DNA of 64,000 nucleotides from Candidatus Binatia bacterium (GCA_035544215.1 DATKHY010000004.1:62001-126000); one strand, 5' to 3'; counted from the first letter of the stretch, positions 41,474 through 50,660 are shown. Notes: generated by a model from the sequence alone, not told the origin. Numbers and translations: made by a program.

Positions 41474-43295
41474 TGGAGCCGGTGGAGCTTAGCCTTCCGG
41501 CGGCGCCGGGCCTGCCGTCGGAAGGGGTGGGATTCCAGAGGCGGCGGCCGATCGCGAGCAGCCCGGCGATCGCGGCGACGGCGATCGCGCTCCACACCGC
41601 CCCTTGGACGGGCCGTCCGTAGATGAAGGCCCCCGTCGCAAAGAGCGCGCCGTACACCGAGGCCAGGCCGAGCACCCAGCCGAGCAGCGCGAGCGAGAGC
41701 GAGTCGGGCGACGCGGGAAGGTCACCCAGCCGGCGGACTCGCGCCCAGCCCGGCCCGGCGGGCCGAACCAGGCGGTAGAACGCGGCCAGGACGCCCGCGT
41801 CGACGGGCGGCGTGAGGAACGTGACGGCGAGCCATACGACCGTCGTGATGCCGATCGTGATCAGCAGCGCGTCGACGCTGTCGACGGCGTGGCCGAGTTT
41901 GGCGGCGAGGAAGAACGCGAGCGAGACGACGAACGACGCGGCCATCGCGCTCACCTCGCTCCACGCGTTGATGCGCCACCAGAACCAGCGCAGCAGATAG
42001 ATTAGCCCTGTGCCCGCGCCGATCGAGAGCAGCAGGTTGAACGCGTTCTTCGCGTTGTCGAGCGCCAGCGTGAGCGCGACGCCGACGCCCATCAGCAGCA
42101 CCGTCACGAGCCGCCCGGCGAAGACGAGCTCGCGCTGGCTGGAGCCCGGCCGGATGAAGCGCTGATAGAAGTCGTGCACCAGGTACGACGTGCCCCAGTT
42201 CAGGTGCGTCTCGATCGTCGAGCGGTAGGCGGCGAAGATGCCGGCGACCATGAAGCCGGCGAAGCCCGCCGGCAGGAAGACGAGCATGGCCGGATAGGCG
42301 ATGTCGTTGCCTATCAGATTCGGCGCGACGGTGGGGAAGCGTAGGTGGATGTCGTGCAGCGACGGATAGACGATCGTCGACGCGAGCGCGACGACGATCC
42401 ACGGCCACGGGCGCAGCGCGTAGTGCATCACCTGGAACGCGAAGGTGCCGAAAAGCGCGTCGGACTCGGTGCGCGCGGCGAGCATGCGCTGCGCGACGTA
42501 GCTGCCGCCGCCCGGCTCGGCGCCGGGATACCACACCGACCACCACAAGACTGTGAGCGGGATGACGAAGATCGCGAGCGCCGTCTTCGGGTCGGCGAAG
42601 TTCGGCAGGATAGAGAGCGTGAGCGCGTGGGTTTGCGCGACGTGCGTCACGAGGCCGTGCAGGCCGCCGACGCCCGGCGCGTGGATCGCGAAGTACGCCG
42701 CCGCGAACGCCGAGCTCATGGTGATGCAGAACTGGATCATGTCGGTGACCATCACGCCCCACAGCCCGGCCGTCGCGGCGAAGATGATCGGCACCGCGAC
42801 GCAGATCGCGAGCGTCTCGGCGCGCGGCCAGCCGAACAGAATTCCGGCGATCTTCACGAGCGCGAGGTTGACGGTCGCGATGATCCAGCAGTTGAAGAAC
42901 AGACCCAGATAGATCGCGCGGAAGCCGCGCACGAACGATGCGGCACGCCCCGCATAGCGCAGCTCGTAGAACTCGAGGTCGGTGAGCACGCCCGAGCGCC
43001 GCCACAGCCGCGCGAAGAAAAAGACCGTCGCCATTCCGGTGAGCAAAAACGACCACCAGAGCCAGTTCTCGGCGACGCCGCCGTCGCGCACGAGGTTGGT
43101 CACGAGATTGGGCGTGTCGGTCGAGAACGTGGTCGCGACGAGCGAGATGCCGATCAGCCACCACGGCGCCTGCCGCCCCGCCGCAAAGAACTCGGTGATG
43201 TTGCGCCCGGCGCGCCGCGCCAGCACGATGGCCGGAACGAAGCTCACGCCCAACGATGCGACGACGATGACCCAGTCGAGCGGGGTCAGTCTCAT
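41442..43295 (-). CDS. Sodium:solute symporter (SSF family)
   Basis: 617 residues from ATG 43295 (ATGA overlap with flhA). About fourteen membrane segments in LeuT-like layout; SSF features include NITEFFAAGRQAPWWLIGIS, FSTDTPNLVTNLVRDGG and YPAMLVFLPAGFAGFMVAGI. It couples sodium entry to uptake of an unidentified solute. Location between flhA and secD is unusual. A role in sodium or solute supply to the export apparatus is only speculation. Confidence 0.9.
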   Translation of the reverse strand: MRLTPLDWVIVVASLGVSFVPAIVLARRAGRNITEFFAAGRQAPWWLIGISLVATTFSTDTPNLVTNLVRDGGVAENWLWWSFLLTGMATVFFFARLWRRSGVLTDLEFYELRYAGRAASFVRGFRAIYLGLFFNCWIIATVNLALVKIAGILFGWPRAETLAICVAVPIIFAATAGLWGVMVTDMIQFCITMSSAFAAAYFAIHAPGVGGLHGLVTHVAQTHALTLSILPNFADPKTALAIFVIPLTVLWWSVWYPGAEPGGGSYVAQRMLAARTESDALFGTFAFQVMHYALRPWPWIVVALASTIVYPSLHDIHLRFPTVAPNLIGNDIAYPAMLVFLPAGFAGFMVAGIFAAYRSTIETHLNWGTSYLVHDFYQRFIRPGSSQRELVFAGRLVTVLLMGVGVALTLALDNAKNAFNLLLSIGAGTGLIYLLRWFWWRINAWSEVSAMAASFVVSLAFFLAAKLGHAVDSVDALLITIGITTVVWLAVTFLTPPVDAGVLAAFYRLVRPAGPGWARVRRLGDLPASPDSLSLALLGWVLGLASVYGALFATGAFIYGRPVQGAVWSAIAVAAIAGLLAIGRRLWNPTPSDGRPGAAGRLSSTGSNELEEPEGAV

Positions 43296-45337
43296 GCTGG
43301 CAGCGCGTTCGGTTCGCTCTCTTCGATGACCTCGGCGGGCGCGAGCGTCACCTCGCTCGGCAACTCGCCGTAGGCGTACACGCCGATCCGCAAGCCGCAG
43401 CGCAGTAGGAAATCCGCGAGCATCGGCCGCAGCGCGGCGGTACAAACTACCGCGGCTCGGTCGCGCGGCGTCCGCGTCGCATACGCTTCAATGCGCGCGC
43501 GCACGGCCAGCGCCGTCGCGGGATCGTAAGCGTCGGCGCGGCACCAGCTCGAGACGAGCCGCTGTTCGAACGCCGGATCGAAGATCGCCGGTTCGAGCTG
43601 CGTCACTCCCCTGCGGCGGAGCAAGTCCGGCACGATGGCTCGGCGCGCCGCCTCGGCTAGGTCGCGTGGCTCGTGCGTACCGGTCTCCAACATCGCTTCG
43701 ATCACCGCGATCGGATCGCGCGGCCACGCCGCCTCGCGCAGCAACAGCAAGAACGCGCGATGCAACGAGCCGAACGGCAACGCCTCTCCCCCGACTTCCT
43801 TCACGAGCGCGGGAACCGTTGCGCGCAAGTGCTCGAGCAGCGTCTGCAGCTCCTGACGCCCGACGAACTCCGGCGCATGGACGCGCGCGATCTCCGCCAG
43901 GTGCGATCCGATCACGGAGATGGGATCGAAGACGAGCGCGCCCGCGTTCGCCGCACGCTCGCGCCCTTCCGGTGCGATCCAGGCGGCCGGCAAGCCGTAG
44001 ACCGGCTCCGGCTCGATCCGTCCGCCGAACGACGCGAGAATCGATTGGTCTGCCACCGCGAGCAGCCGCTCGAGCTCGAGCCGCCCGGCGCCGACTAGAC
44101 GATCGCGCACGCGAATTGCGTACGTGCGCGGGTCGCGCGCAAGGTCGTCGCGCAGCCGCACGCCGGGCAAGACGACGCCGATGTCGGCCGCCAGCGCGCG
44201 GCGCACCTCGCCGATCCGGTCCAGCAACGCGTCCGAGAACGGCGGCGCGAGCAGCGGCGCCAGATCCGCGCCGATCTCTACGGCGATCGGATCGACGCCG
44301 ACCAGACCGAGCGCGAGCTCGGGACGGCGCATCGCGTTGCGCTTGATGCGATCGCGCGCGTCGGCGGCTTCGGCTTCGCGGCGCGAGCGACGACGCTGCG
44401 CACCCGCGGCCATGACGAAGGCGCTCGCGCCGAGCGCCGCAAACAGCGGCCGCGGCAGCGCGGGCACCAGCGCCAGCGCGAGCAACAAGCCGCCCGCGCT
44501 ACGCAGGACGTCGGGACGCGAGAAGAGCTGAGCCGCGAGGTCGGCGCCCAGAGCGCCGTCCGACGCGACCCGCGTGACCATCATGCCCATCGCGGTCGAG
44601 ATCAGGAACGCGGGTAGCGTCGTGACCAGCGCGTTGCCGATCGAGAGCAGCGCGAACGTATTGAGCGCGTCGAGCGGTGAGAGACCGTGGTAGGCAATGC
44701 CGACGATGACGCCGCCGGTCAAGTTCAGGGCCACGATGATCAGCGCCGCGATCGCGTCGCCTTTGACGAACTTGCCGGCTCCGTCCATCGCGCCGTAGAA
44801 GTCCGCCTCCCGCTGCACCGCCTCGCGCTTGCGCCGCGCGCCTTCCCCGTCCAGCGCTCCGGCGTGCACGTCCGCGTCGATCGCCATCTGCTTGCCAGGC
44901 ATCGCGTCGAGCGTGAAGCGGGCCGCCACCTCGGCGACGCGCTGCGAGCCGCTCGCGATGACGACAAACTGAATCGTCACCAGGATCGCGAAGACAATCA
45001 ACCCAACCACCAGGTTTCCGCGTACGACGAAGGCGCCGAACGCGGGAATGATCGCACCCACCGCCCCGGGGGACGCTCCCGACGTCAGGATCAAGCGCGT
45101 CGCCGAGACGTCGAGCGAGAGCCGAAAGAGCGTCGCGATCAGAAGCGCCGGCGCAAAGGCGGAAAACTCGAGCGGTTCCTCGACGGTGACGGAGAGCAGG
45201 AGCACCAACGCCGAGCCGAAGATGTTGACACCGAGCAGCAAATCGAGCAGCCATGGCGGCAGCGGCACGATCAGGATCGCGACGACGGTCAGCAGGAGAC
45301 CCGCGAACGCGTAGACCGCGCTCTTGCGCGACGTCAT
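43292..45337 (-). CDS. flhA: Flagellar/type III export gate protein FlhA
   Basis: 681 residues from ATG 45337 (ATGA overlap with flhB). The N-terminal membrane domain has NIFGSALVLLLSVTVEEPLE and SAFAPALLIATLFRLSLDVS, then KQMAIDADVHAGALDGEGAR of the cytoplasmic FHIPEP loop. The C-terminal domain carries GGRIEPEPVYGLPAAWI and PISVIGSHLAEIARVHAPE. It forms the nonameric export gate. Length is normal, so this gene is not reduced like its neighbours. Confidence 0.96.
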   Translation of the reverse strand: MTSRKSAVYAFAGLLLTVVAILIVPLPPWLLDLLLGVNIFGSALVLLLSVTVEEPLEFSAFAPALLIATLFRLSLDVSATRLILTSGASPGAVGAIIPAFGAFVVRGNLVVGLIVFAILVTIQFVVIASGSQRVAEVAARFTLDAMPGKQMAIDADVHAGALDGEGARRKREAVQREADFYGAMDGAGKFVKGDAIAALIIVALNLTGGVIVGIAYHGLSPLDALNTFALLSIGNALVTTLPAFLISTAMGMMVTRVASDGALGADLAAQLFSRPDVLRSAGGLLLALALVPALPRPLFAALGASAFVMAAGAQRRRSRREAEAADARDRIKRNAMRRPELALGLVGVDPIAVEIGADLAPLLAPPFSDALLDRIGEVRRALAADIGVVLPGVRLRDDLARDPRTYAIRVRDRLVGAGRLELERLLAVADQSILASFGGRIEPEPVYGLPAAWIAPEGRERAANAGALVFDPISVIGSHLAEIARVHAPEFVGRQELQTLLEHLRATVPALVKEVGGEALPFGSLHRAFLLLLREAAWPRDPIAVIEAMLETGTHEPRDLAEAARRAIVPDLLRRRGVTQLEPAIFDPAFEQRLVSSWCRADAYDPATALAVRARIEAYATRTPRDRAAVVCTAALRPMLADFLLRCGLRIGVYAYGELPSEVTLAPAEVIEESEPNALPA

Positions 45338-46347
45338 CCCGGCAGCACGTGCGCGCGCAGCAGCGCCGCGACGACCTCCGCGACGGCGACGTAGTGCGTG
45401 TGCGGTATGGGCTCGCCGGCGCGCGTGTCGCGGTAGAGCGCCCGGGCCAGGCCGGCGTTCTCTACGACCGGTACGCCGTGGCCGCGCGCCGTCTCTCGGA
45501 CGCGCAGCGCGAGCTCGTCGACGGCACGCACGAGAACCTTCGGCACGCAGACCGCCGGCGGACGATACTCCAGCGCGACGGCCAGGTGCGCCGGATTGAC
45601 CACGACGAAGGCGGCGTCTTTGACGCGATTCAGGCCGCCGCGGAGCAGCGAGCGGTGCAGCGCGCGGCGGCGGCCGCGCGCGACCGCATCTCCCTCTTCG
45701 TCTCTCGCCTCGCGTTTGCGCTCCTCGAAGCTCATGCGCAACTTCCGCAACCACGCGTTTCGTGCGGCACCGCACTCGGCGATCGAGAAGCACAGTCCGA
45801 CGGCGGCGGCCGCCGCCGCGACGCCCTCGGCTCCCTCCGACGCGCCGGCCGCGGCGCTGCGCCAGCTCGCGGCTCGCAGCAACGCCGCGGCGCTCGTCGC
45901 GATCGCCGGCGTCATGGCGAGGAGCGCGCAGGTGAACGCGAGCGTCGCTCGGAGCGAGTGCGCGAGGGTATCGCGCGAGCAGATCCGCCTAAAGCCCTCG
46001 ACGGGGTTGAGGCGCTCGAACTTCGGTGTGGCCCCGGCAAACGTCACGCCGCCCGTCTGCAGGAAGCCCGCTAACACTCCGGCCAGCGACGCGCCGCCAA
46101 CGACGAGCATCGCGAGCGCTACGACGAGCGCGCACTGCTGCGTGATTACGCCGCGCGTCGCCGCGGCAACGATCGAACCTCCGGCGGCGGCGGCGAGCGC
46201 CGGGGCGGCGGCGAGTGTGGCCGCCGCGGCGGCCGCGAACGAGACATTCGCCGAAAACTCGCTCGACCTCGCGACGTTCCCCTCGCGCCTCGCCTTCGCG
46301 ATGCGCCGCGGGGTTGCTTCGAACGGCTTCTCGGAGGCGTCGCTCAT
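45334..46347 (-). CDS. flhB: Flagellar/type III export switch protein FlhB
   Basis: 337 residues from ATG 46347. Starts SEKPFEATPRRIAKARREGN, the FlhB signature. Four membrane segments, then the cytoplasmic autocleavage region, which reads VVVNPAHLAVALEY instead of NPTH (residues 251-254). Asn and Pro of the cleavage bond are kept; Thr is replaced by Ala. It controls the order of substrate export. Overlaps fliR (ATGA) and flhA (ATGA). Confidence 0.93.
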   Translation of the reverse strand: MSDASEKPFEATPRRIAKARREGNVARSSEFSANVSFAAAAAATLAAAPALAAAAGGSIVAAATRGVITQQCALVVALAMLVVGGASLAGVLAGFLQTGGVTFAGATPKFERLNPVEGFRRICSRDTLAHSLRATLAFTCALLAMTPAIATSAAALLRAASWRSAAAGASEGAEGVAAAAAAVGLCFSIAECGAARNAWLRKLRMSFEERKREARDEEGDAVARGRRRALHRSLLRGGLNRVKDAAFVVVNPAHLAVALEYRPPAVCVPKVLVRAVDELALRVRETARGHGVPVVENAGLARALYRDTRAGEPIPHTHYVAVAEVVAALLRAHVLPG

Positions 46348-47012
46348 CGCACGGCTTCGGGCACGGCGATCGCCGTCATCACGATCGCCGCAGCGAACGC
46401 GAGTGGAAAGGCCAACGTGAAACTTCCAAAGCGAGGGACGACGCGCGAAAGCGCACCGAATGCGACCTGCACGACGAATGCCAAACCGACGGCGGGCGCG
46501 GCGATCTGCAGCGCCACGTCCGCGAAGCCCGTCGCAAAATTCGCCGCAAAAGTGCCCCATGCATACGGATTGAGCACGGCTCCTGGCGGCATCCGCGCGA
46601 AGCTCTGCGCGAAACTTACGAGCGTCAATCGGTACGCTCCCGTGAGAAAGAACGCGCCGGTGAGGGCGAGCGACCAAACTCGTCCGAATCCGCTGGGCGC
46701 GACCAACTGCAGGCTCGGAGCGATCGCCCGAACGCCCACGTAATCATCGACGACGCGGCCCCCGGCATACGCGCCGTCATAGAGCAGCGACGCCGCCATG
46801 CCGAGCGCGCCGCCGATCAGAAACTCACCGGCGAGCGCGACGACCAACGCGCTACCGTCGTCGGGGACGATCGCCCTCACGCCCGGTGCGACGGCCATCG
46901 CGAGGAGCAGCGCGAATCCGGCGCGCAGCGGAGCCGGCACGCTCGGATGCGAAAACCCAGGCGCGCGAAAGACGAATCCCACGCAGCGCGCCAAAACGAG
47001 CAGCTCCGTCAT
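46344..47012 (-). CDS. fliR: Flagellar/type III export protein FliR
   Basis: 222 residues from ATG 47012 (TGATG with fliQ); usual length about 260. Membrane segments and motifs ARCVGFVFRAPGFSHPSVPA and EFLIGGALGMAASLLYDGAY with LALTGAFFLTGAYRL correspond to FliR. It forms the export channel core with FliP and FliQ. It is somewhat short, in line with the compact cluster. Confidence 0.9.
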   Translation of the reverse strand: MTELLVLARCVGFVFRAPGFSHPSVPAPLRAGFALLLAMAVAPGVRAIVPDDGSALVVALAGEFLIGGALGMAASLLYDGAYAGGRVVDDYVGVRAIAPSLQLVAPSGFGRVWSLALTGAFFLTGAYRLTLVSFAQSFARMPPGAVLNPYAWGTFAANFATGFADVALQIAAPAVGLAFVVQVAFGALSRVVPRFGSFTLAFPLAFAAAIVMTAIAVPEAVR

Positions 47013-47281
47013 CAGCGGCCGGCGTCGAGGGCGGGAATGGCGGCGAGCGCGTGATCGAAGAGCCCGGCGAGCAGGCGCATCGCCGGAGCGCCGAACAGCG
47101 CGACGGTCAAGCCGACGGCCATGACTTTCGGCAAGAGCGTCAGCGTCTGCTCCTGCACCTGCGTGGCCGCCTGCACGACGGCGATCGCCGTCCCGACGAG
47201 CGCTGCCACGACCAGCATCGGCAACGCGATTGCCGCCGTCGTCATGAGAGCGTCGTGCATCAGCCCGTCGAGCGCATCCAC
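47012..47281 (-). CDS. fliQ: Flagellar/type III export protein FliQ
   Basis: 89 residues, two membrane hairpins. AALVGTAIAVVQAATQVQEQ and TLTLLPKVMAVG match the FliQ/SpaQ signature (QAxTQIQEQTLxFxPK). Four copies surround the FliP/FliR core. It is separated from fliP by metF. Confidence 0.94.
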   Translation of the reverse strand: MDALDGLMHDALMTTAAIALPMLVVAALVGTAIAVVQAATQVQEQTLTLLPKVMAVGLTVALFGAPAMRLLAGLFDHALAAIPALDAGR

Positions 47282-47315
47282 GGCTCAACGGTACAGCGAT
47301 GCGGTTACTGCCGCG

Positions 47316-48215
47316 TTACCGCGTTGTTGTGGAGAACGCCGGTCGCCACGCGCTGGCGGCAAGCAGCGACGACACGATCGCCCGCGTCGCCGGCGAGCGA
47401 TTCAGCGTGTAGAAATGGATGCCGGCTGCACCGCCGAGCAGCAGCTCCAGCGCCTGCATCGACGCGTAGGCGACGCCGAGGTCTTCTACGGCCTTGTCGT
47501 CACCCTTGCGCGCTTCCATCTCCACGCTAAGTTTTGGCGGAATGCTCGCGCCGCACATAGCAACGAAACGCTGAATCTGCCCGAAGTTCGTGATCGGCAT
47601 CAGTCCCGGAAGCATCGGGAGTTCGATTCCGGCAGCGCGCGCGCGGCGCTCGAACTCGAAGAAATGGGCGTTGTCGAAGAACAACTGCGAGACCAAGAAG
47701 TCGGCGCCCGCATCGGCCTTGATCTTCAGGTTGACGAGGTCGTCCTCGAACGTCGGGGCCTCCGGATGCTTCTCCGGATAGCACGCAGCGCCGATGCAGA
47801 AGTCGTAGTTTCGCTTGAGCATCGCGATAAGGTCGCTCGCGTGCGCGAAGCCGCCCGGCGACGGCTCGAAGGTCGCGCCCGCCGGCGGATCGCCGCGCAG
47901 TGCGAGCACGTTTTGGATCCCCGCTCGCGCCAGGTCGTCGAAGAGGGAGCGGAGCTCTGACCGGTTCGCGCCGATGCACGTCACGTGCGCGACGACGGTC
48001 AGGCCGATCTCCTGCTGAATCTGTTTCGCGAGGGCCACCGTGCGAGCGCGGGTCGACCCGCCGGCGCCGTACGTGATCGAAACGAAGGACGGACGCAGCG
48101 GCTGAAGCGCCGCGATCGTGTCGAAGAGGCGGCGCGATCCGGCGTCGTCTTTCGGTGGAAAGAACTCGAAGGAGAAAAATGGTCGCTGCGTCGCAAGTGC
48201 CTCGCCTATGCGCAT
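47316..48215 (-). CDS. metF: Methylenetetrahydrofolate reductase MetF
   Basis: 299 residues. FFSFEFFPPKDDAGSRRLFD, FVSITYGAGGSTRARTVALA, HVTCIGANRSEL and FLVSQLFFDNAHFFEF are MetF signatures; it is an FAD-dependent TIM-barrel enzyme making 5-methyl-THF for methionine synthesis. It sits 9 nt after fliP and 34 nt before fliQ, on the same strand, breaking the fliP-fliQ-fliR string. There is no functional reason known for this place. Confidence 0.95.
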   Translation of the reverse strand: MRIGEALATQRPFFSFEFFPPKDDAGSRRLFDTIAALQPLRPSFVSITYGAGGSTRARTVALAKQIQQEIGLTVVAHVTCIGANRSELRSLFDDLARAGIQNVLALRGDPPAGATFEPSPGGFAHASDLIAMLKRNYDFCIGAACYPEKHPEAPTFEDDLVNLKIKADAGADFLVSQLFFDNAHFFEFERRARAAGIELPMLPGLMPITNFGQIQRFVAMCGASIPPKLSVEMEARKGDDKAVEDLGVAYASMQALELLLGGAAGIHFYTLNRSPATRAIVSSLLAASAWRPAFSTTTR

Positions 48216-48224
48216 GGCGGCCCT

Positions 48225-48884
48225 TTATCGAAAGCTCGCCGCAACGCCTCCGCAGAGCAGTGCCCAGCCGTCGACCATCACGAACAAGAGCAGCTTCACG
48301 GGCAGCGAGACTACCGGCGGACTGAGCATCATCATGCCGAGTCCCATCAGCATCGCGGCTACGGCCAGGTCGATGGCGACGAAGGGCAGATACAGCGCGA
48401 AGCCGATCGCGAACGCGTTTCGCAACTCGCCGACGACGAAGGCCGGGACGAGGACGCTCAGTGGCGCGTTCCGCTCGGGCTCCGGCCTGCGCCGCGCGAT
48501 CCGCTCGAAGAGCGCCACGTCGGCGGCCCGTGCCTGACGCAGCATGAAGGAACGCAGCGGGCCGGTTGCGCGCGCGAGCGCGCGCGAAGCCGAGATCGTC
48601 CCCTTCGAGTATGGCACGACCGCATCGCGCGCGATACGCTGCCCTGTCGGCGCCATCACGACCAGGGTCAATACGAGCGCCAAGCCGGTCAGCACCGCGT
48701 TGGGCGGGAGCGCCGAGGCGCCGATCGCCGAGCGTACGAGCGATAGCACGACGACGATCCTCACGAACGACGTGCACATAACGAGGAGCAGCGGCGCAAG
48801 CGAAAGCACCGTGAGGCTGACGAGGAGCTGGAGTGGCACGGCCGCATGCCGGCCTGCCGCTCCGACGAACGCGTCCAGCGACAT
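48225..48884 (-). CDS. fliP: Flagellar/type III export protein FliP
   Basis: 219 residues. Motifs LLLVMCTSFVRIVVVLSLVR and LLSVLVPAFVVGELRNAFAI-like (LSVLVPAFVVGELRNAFAIG) plus MLMGLGMMMLSPPVVSLPVK are diagnostic. FliP normally is about 245 residues with a cleaved signal peptide; here the start LDAFVGAAGRHAAVPLQ lacks a clear signal. It is the core of the export channel. It overlaps the fliN stop (TGATG). Confidence 0.94.
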   Translation of the reverse strand: MSLDAFVGAAGRHAAVPLQLLVSLTVLSLAPLLLVMCTSFVRIVVVLSLVRSAIGASALPPNAVLTGLALVLTLVVMAPTGQRIARDAVVPYSKGTISASRALARATGPLRSFMLRQARAADVALFERIARRRPEPERNAPLSVLVPAFVVGELRNAFAIGFALYLPFVAIDLAVAAMLMGLGMMMLSPPVVSLPVKLLLFVMVDGWALLCGGVAASFR

Positions 48885-49147
48885 CAGAGCGCGAATAACT
48901 CCGTGATGCGCAGCCCGAAGTTCTCTTCGATCGCGACGATCTCGCCGCGCGCGATGGGCCTATCGTTCGCGAGTAGGTTGACGGGATGATTCGCAGCGCG
49001 ATCGAGCTCGACGATCGACCCGGTACCAAGCTTGAGGATCTCGGCGACCGACATGGTTGCGCTCCCGAGCTCGACCGTGAGACGCAATGGGACGTGCATG
49101 AGTACGCCCATGTTAGCCGGCTCTCCAGGTTTTTCGAATGCGCTCAC
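48884..49147 (-). CDS. fliN: Flagellar C-ring protein FliN
   Basis: 87 residues, equal to the SpoA-type domain alone. MHVPLRLTVELGSATMSVAE then ILKLGTGSIVELDRAANHPV and GEIVAIEENFGLRITEL are typical FliN. With FliM it forms the C-ring that serves the export apparatus and rotor. GTGA overlap with the fliM-like gene. Confidence 0.93.
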   Translation of the reverse strand: MSAFEKPGEPANMGVLMHVPLRLTVELGSATMSVAEILKLGTGSIVELDRAANHPVNLLANDRPIARGEIVAIEENFGLRITELFAL

Positions 49148-49944
49148 GCGGGCTCTTGGATCGATTGCGTTGCGATCGCGTAGCGGCCGTTACGGACCCC
49201 GCAAACGCCGCGGGCCAGCCGCCGTCCTGCCGTCGCCAGCGAGCACCGGCGCATATCGTCGGGGCGGATAGGGAATATCGCTCCGACGGCGATCCCGCCG
49301 ACAGCGGCGGCCCGAGCGCTGCCCAGATCGATCGCCGCTACGGCCCTGACGCGCACGTCGGCGAGATGCGCGAGCTCCAGGCCGCCGCGCGGTTCAGGTG
49401 CGGGATCGCGCGAAAGCGCGATCCCGATCCGCGCCTCCACCGGTCCCTCCATCGACATCTCAAAAAACGTGACGAATCCATCTATCGCGGCGACGCGCTC
49501 GACGGCACGGCCCTCGCGCACTCCGCACACCGCGATCAGGTTCGCCGCGATGGCATTGGCCGCGCGGTCGACGATGTCGCGCTCGATTGGAGAAAGTGTC
49601 CGAGTGTCTGCGGCCGAGGGCTCGCCGAAGACCGCGCTTGCGAACGCGATCGCGTCGGCCGCGCGCAGAACGATGGCGGCGTCGGCGACGCTGCCGCGAA
49701 CCCGATACATCATAGCGTCGAGCGCGATCGCGTCCCAGGCGCGCGGATCGGGGATGACCGGCTCGAAGAGCCGGAGCGTGACGTGCGCGCCCAGCAGTGC
49801 GGTTAGGGTTTCGCGTATGCCGTTGGCCACGATGCACGCGGCGCTGGCCGGCAGCGACGAGCGCCGTTCGAACCGCACCTCCCGGACACGCTTTCCCGTA
49901 TTCGACCGGTTTCGGCCTACGGGTGCGAAGCCGAGCGACTTCAT
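49144..49944 (-). CDS. FliM-like C-ring protein, shortened
   Basis: 266 residues; FliM is normally about 330. The middle and C-terminal SpoA-like parts are traceable (DDRAANAIAANLI-like in IVDRAANAIAANLIAV, and VRVRAVAAIDLGSARAAAVG), and it precedes fliN in the normal order. The N-terminal CheY-binding motif (LSQxEIDALL) is absent; the protein starts KSLGFAPVGRNRSNTGKRV. Sequence conservation is low, so it is assigned partly by position. Coupling to chemotaxis is doubtful. Confidence 0.7.
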   Translation of the reverse strand: MKSLGFAPVGRNRSNTGKRVREVRFERRSSLPASAACIVANGIRETLTALLGAHVTLRLFEPVIPDPRAWDAIALDAMMYRVRGSVADAAIVLRAADAIAFASAVFGEPSAADTRTLSPIERDIVDRAANAIAANLIAVCGVREGRAVERVAAIDGFVTFFEMSMEGPVEARIGIALSRDPAPEPRGGLELAHLADVRVRAVAAIDLGSARAAAVGGIAVGAIFPIRPDDMRRCSLATAGRRLARGVCGVRNGRYAIATQSIQEPA

Positions 49945-50660
49945 TTGACGAGGTCCATGGCGGTCTTTCCAAGATGCGCCTTTGCAGTTTCCGCGGCTTG
50001 GAGCGCGTCGAAGGCGAGGTAGGCGTCCTTGAGCCGGATCAGGCTCTTGTCGATATCGATGCGGCTCCGATCTCTTTGCATCGTCGCGAGCGGCGCGAAG
50101 CGTTCGTTGCCCGGCAGGCCGATCTCGGGCGCGACGCCGGGCGGCGCTTGCATCTCGTCGCCGTCGCCGCCGAGCCTGGTTCCGGTCGGAAAGCGCGCGA
50201 GAGCGAGGCGTCCGACGACGACGCGCTGTGATTCGCGCGTCCCGGTGCGCGGATCGATCGTTTCGCGACGGTAGACGAAGCTGCCGTCGCGCTCGATGTG
50301 CGCCTCGCGAACGCGTCCTAGCGATTCGTCCACCGGATCCACGCGCAGCTGCGCCGGCGCATCGCCGGCGGCGCGCACGCCGCAGACCGGCCGCCCGCTA
50401 CCGTCGACGAGCGTGCCGTTGCGCAGCGCGAACGATCCGTCGCGCGTATATGAGGTCGTCCCCCGGTCATCAGTCGTGATGAAATACGCGTGATCCGGGG
50501 CGCTGACCACCAGCGGATCGAGCGCGAAGTCGGAGGCGGCAGAGGGCGTCAAAACGTCGTCGTGCTCGGGCACCGCTCCGGGCGTAAACGCCCGTCGCAC
50601 GTCGGCGGCGCGGTCGGTGATTCTATCCAGCGCCGCGCTCATCGCGGCGTTCAGAAACAT
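49941..50660 (-). CDS. Flagellar rod protein of the FlgF/FlgG family
   Basis: 239 residues from ATG 50660. The central rod-protein signature YTRDGSFALRNGTLVDGSGR is clear, and the C-terminus DALQAAETAKAHLGKTAMD fits the helical end. The N-terminal helix (NAAMSAALDRITDRAADVRR) replaces the usual N-xAN motif. Shorter than FlgG (about 260). It should build the distal or proximal rod. Overlaps the FliK-like gene by 10 nt. Confidence 0.8.
   Translation of the reverse strand: MFLNAAMSAALDRITDRAADVRRAFTPGAVPEHDDVLTPSAASDFALDPLVVSAPDHAYFITTDDRGTTSYTRDGSFALRNGTLVDGSGRPVCGVRAAGDAPAQLRVDPVDESLGRVREAHIERDGSFVYRRETIDPRTGTRESQRVVVGRLALARFPTGTRLGGDGDEMQAPPGVAPEIGLPGNERFAPLATMQRDRSRIDIDKSLIRLKDAYLAFDALQAAETAKAHLGKTAMDLVK

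Noticed and set aside
45338-45793. N-terminal extension of flhA upstream of 45337
   Set aside because: It overlaps flhB in another frame and is Arg/Ala-rich; the ATG at 45337 gives the normal FlhA start and length.
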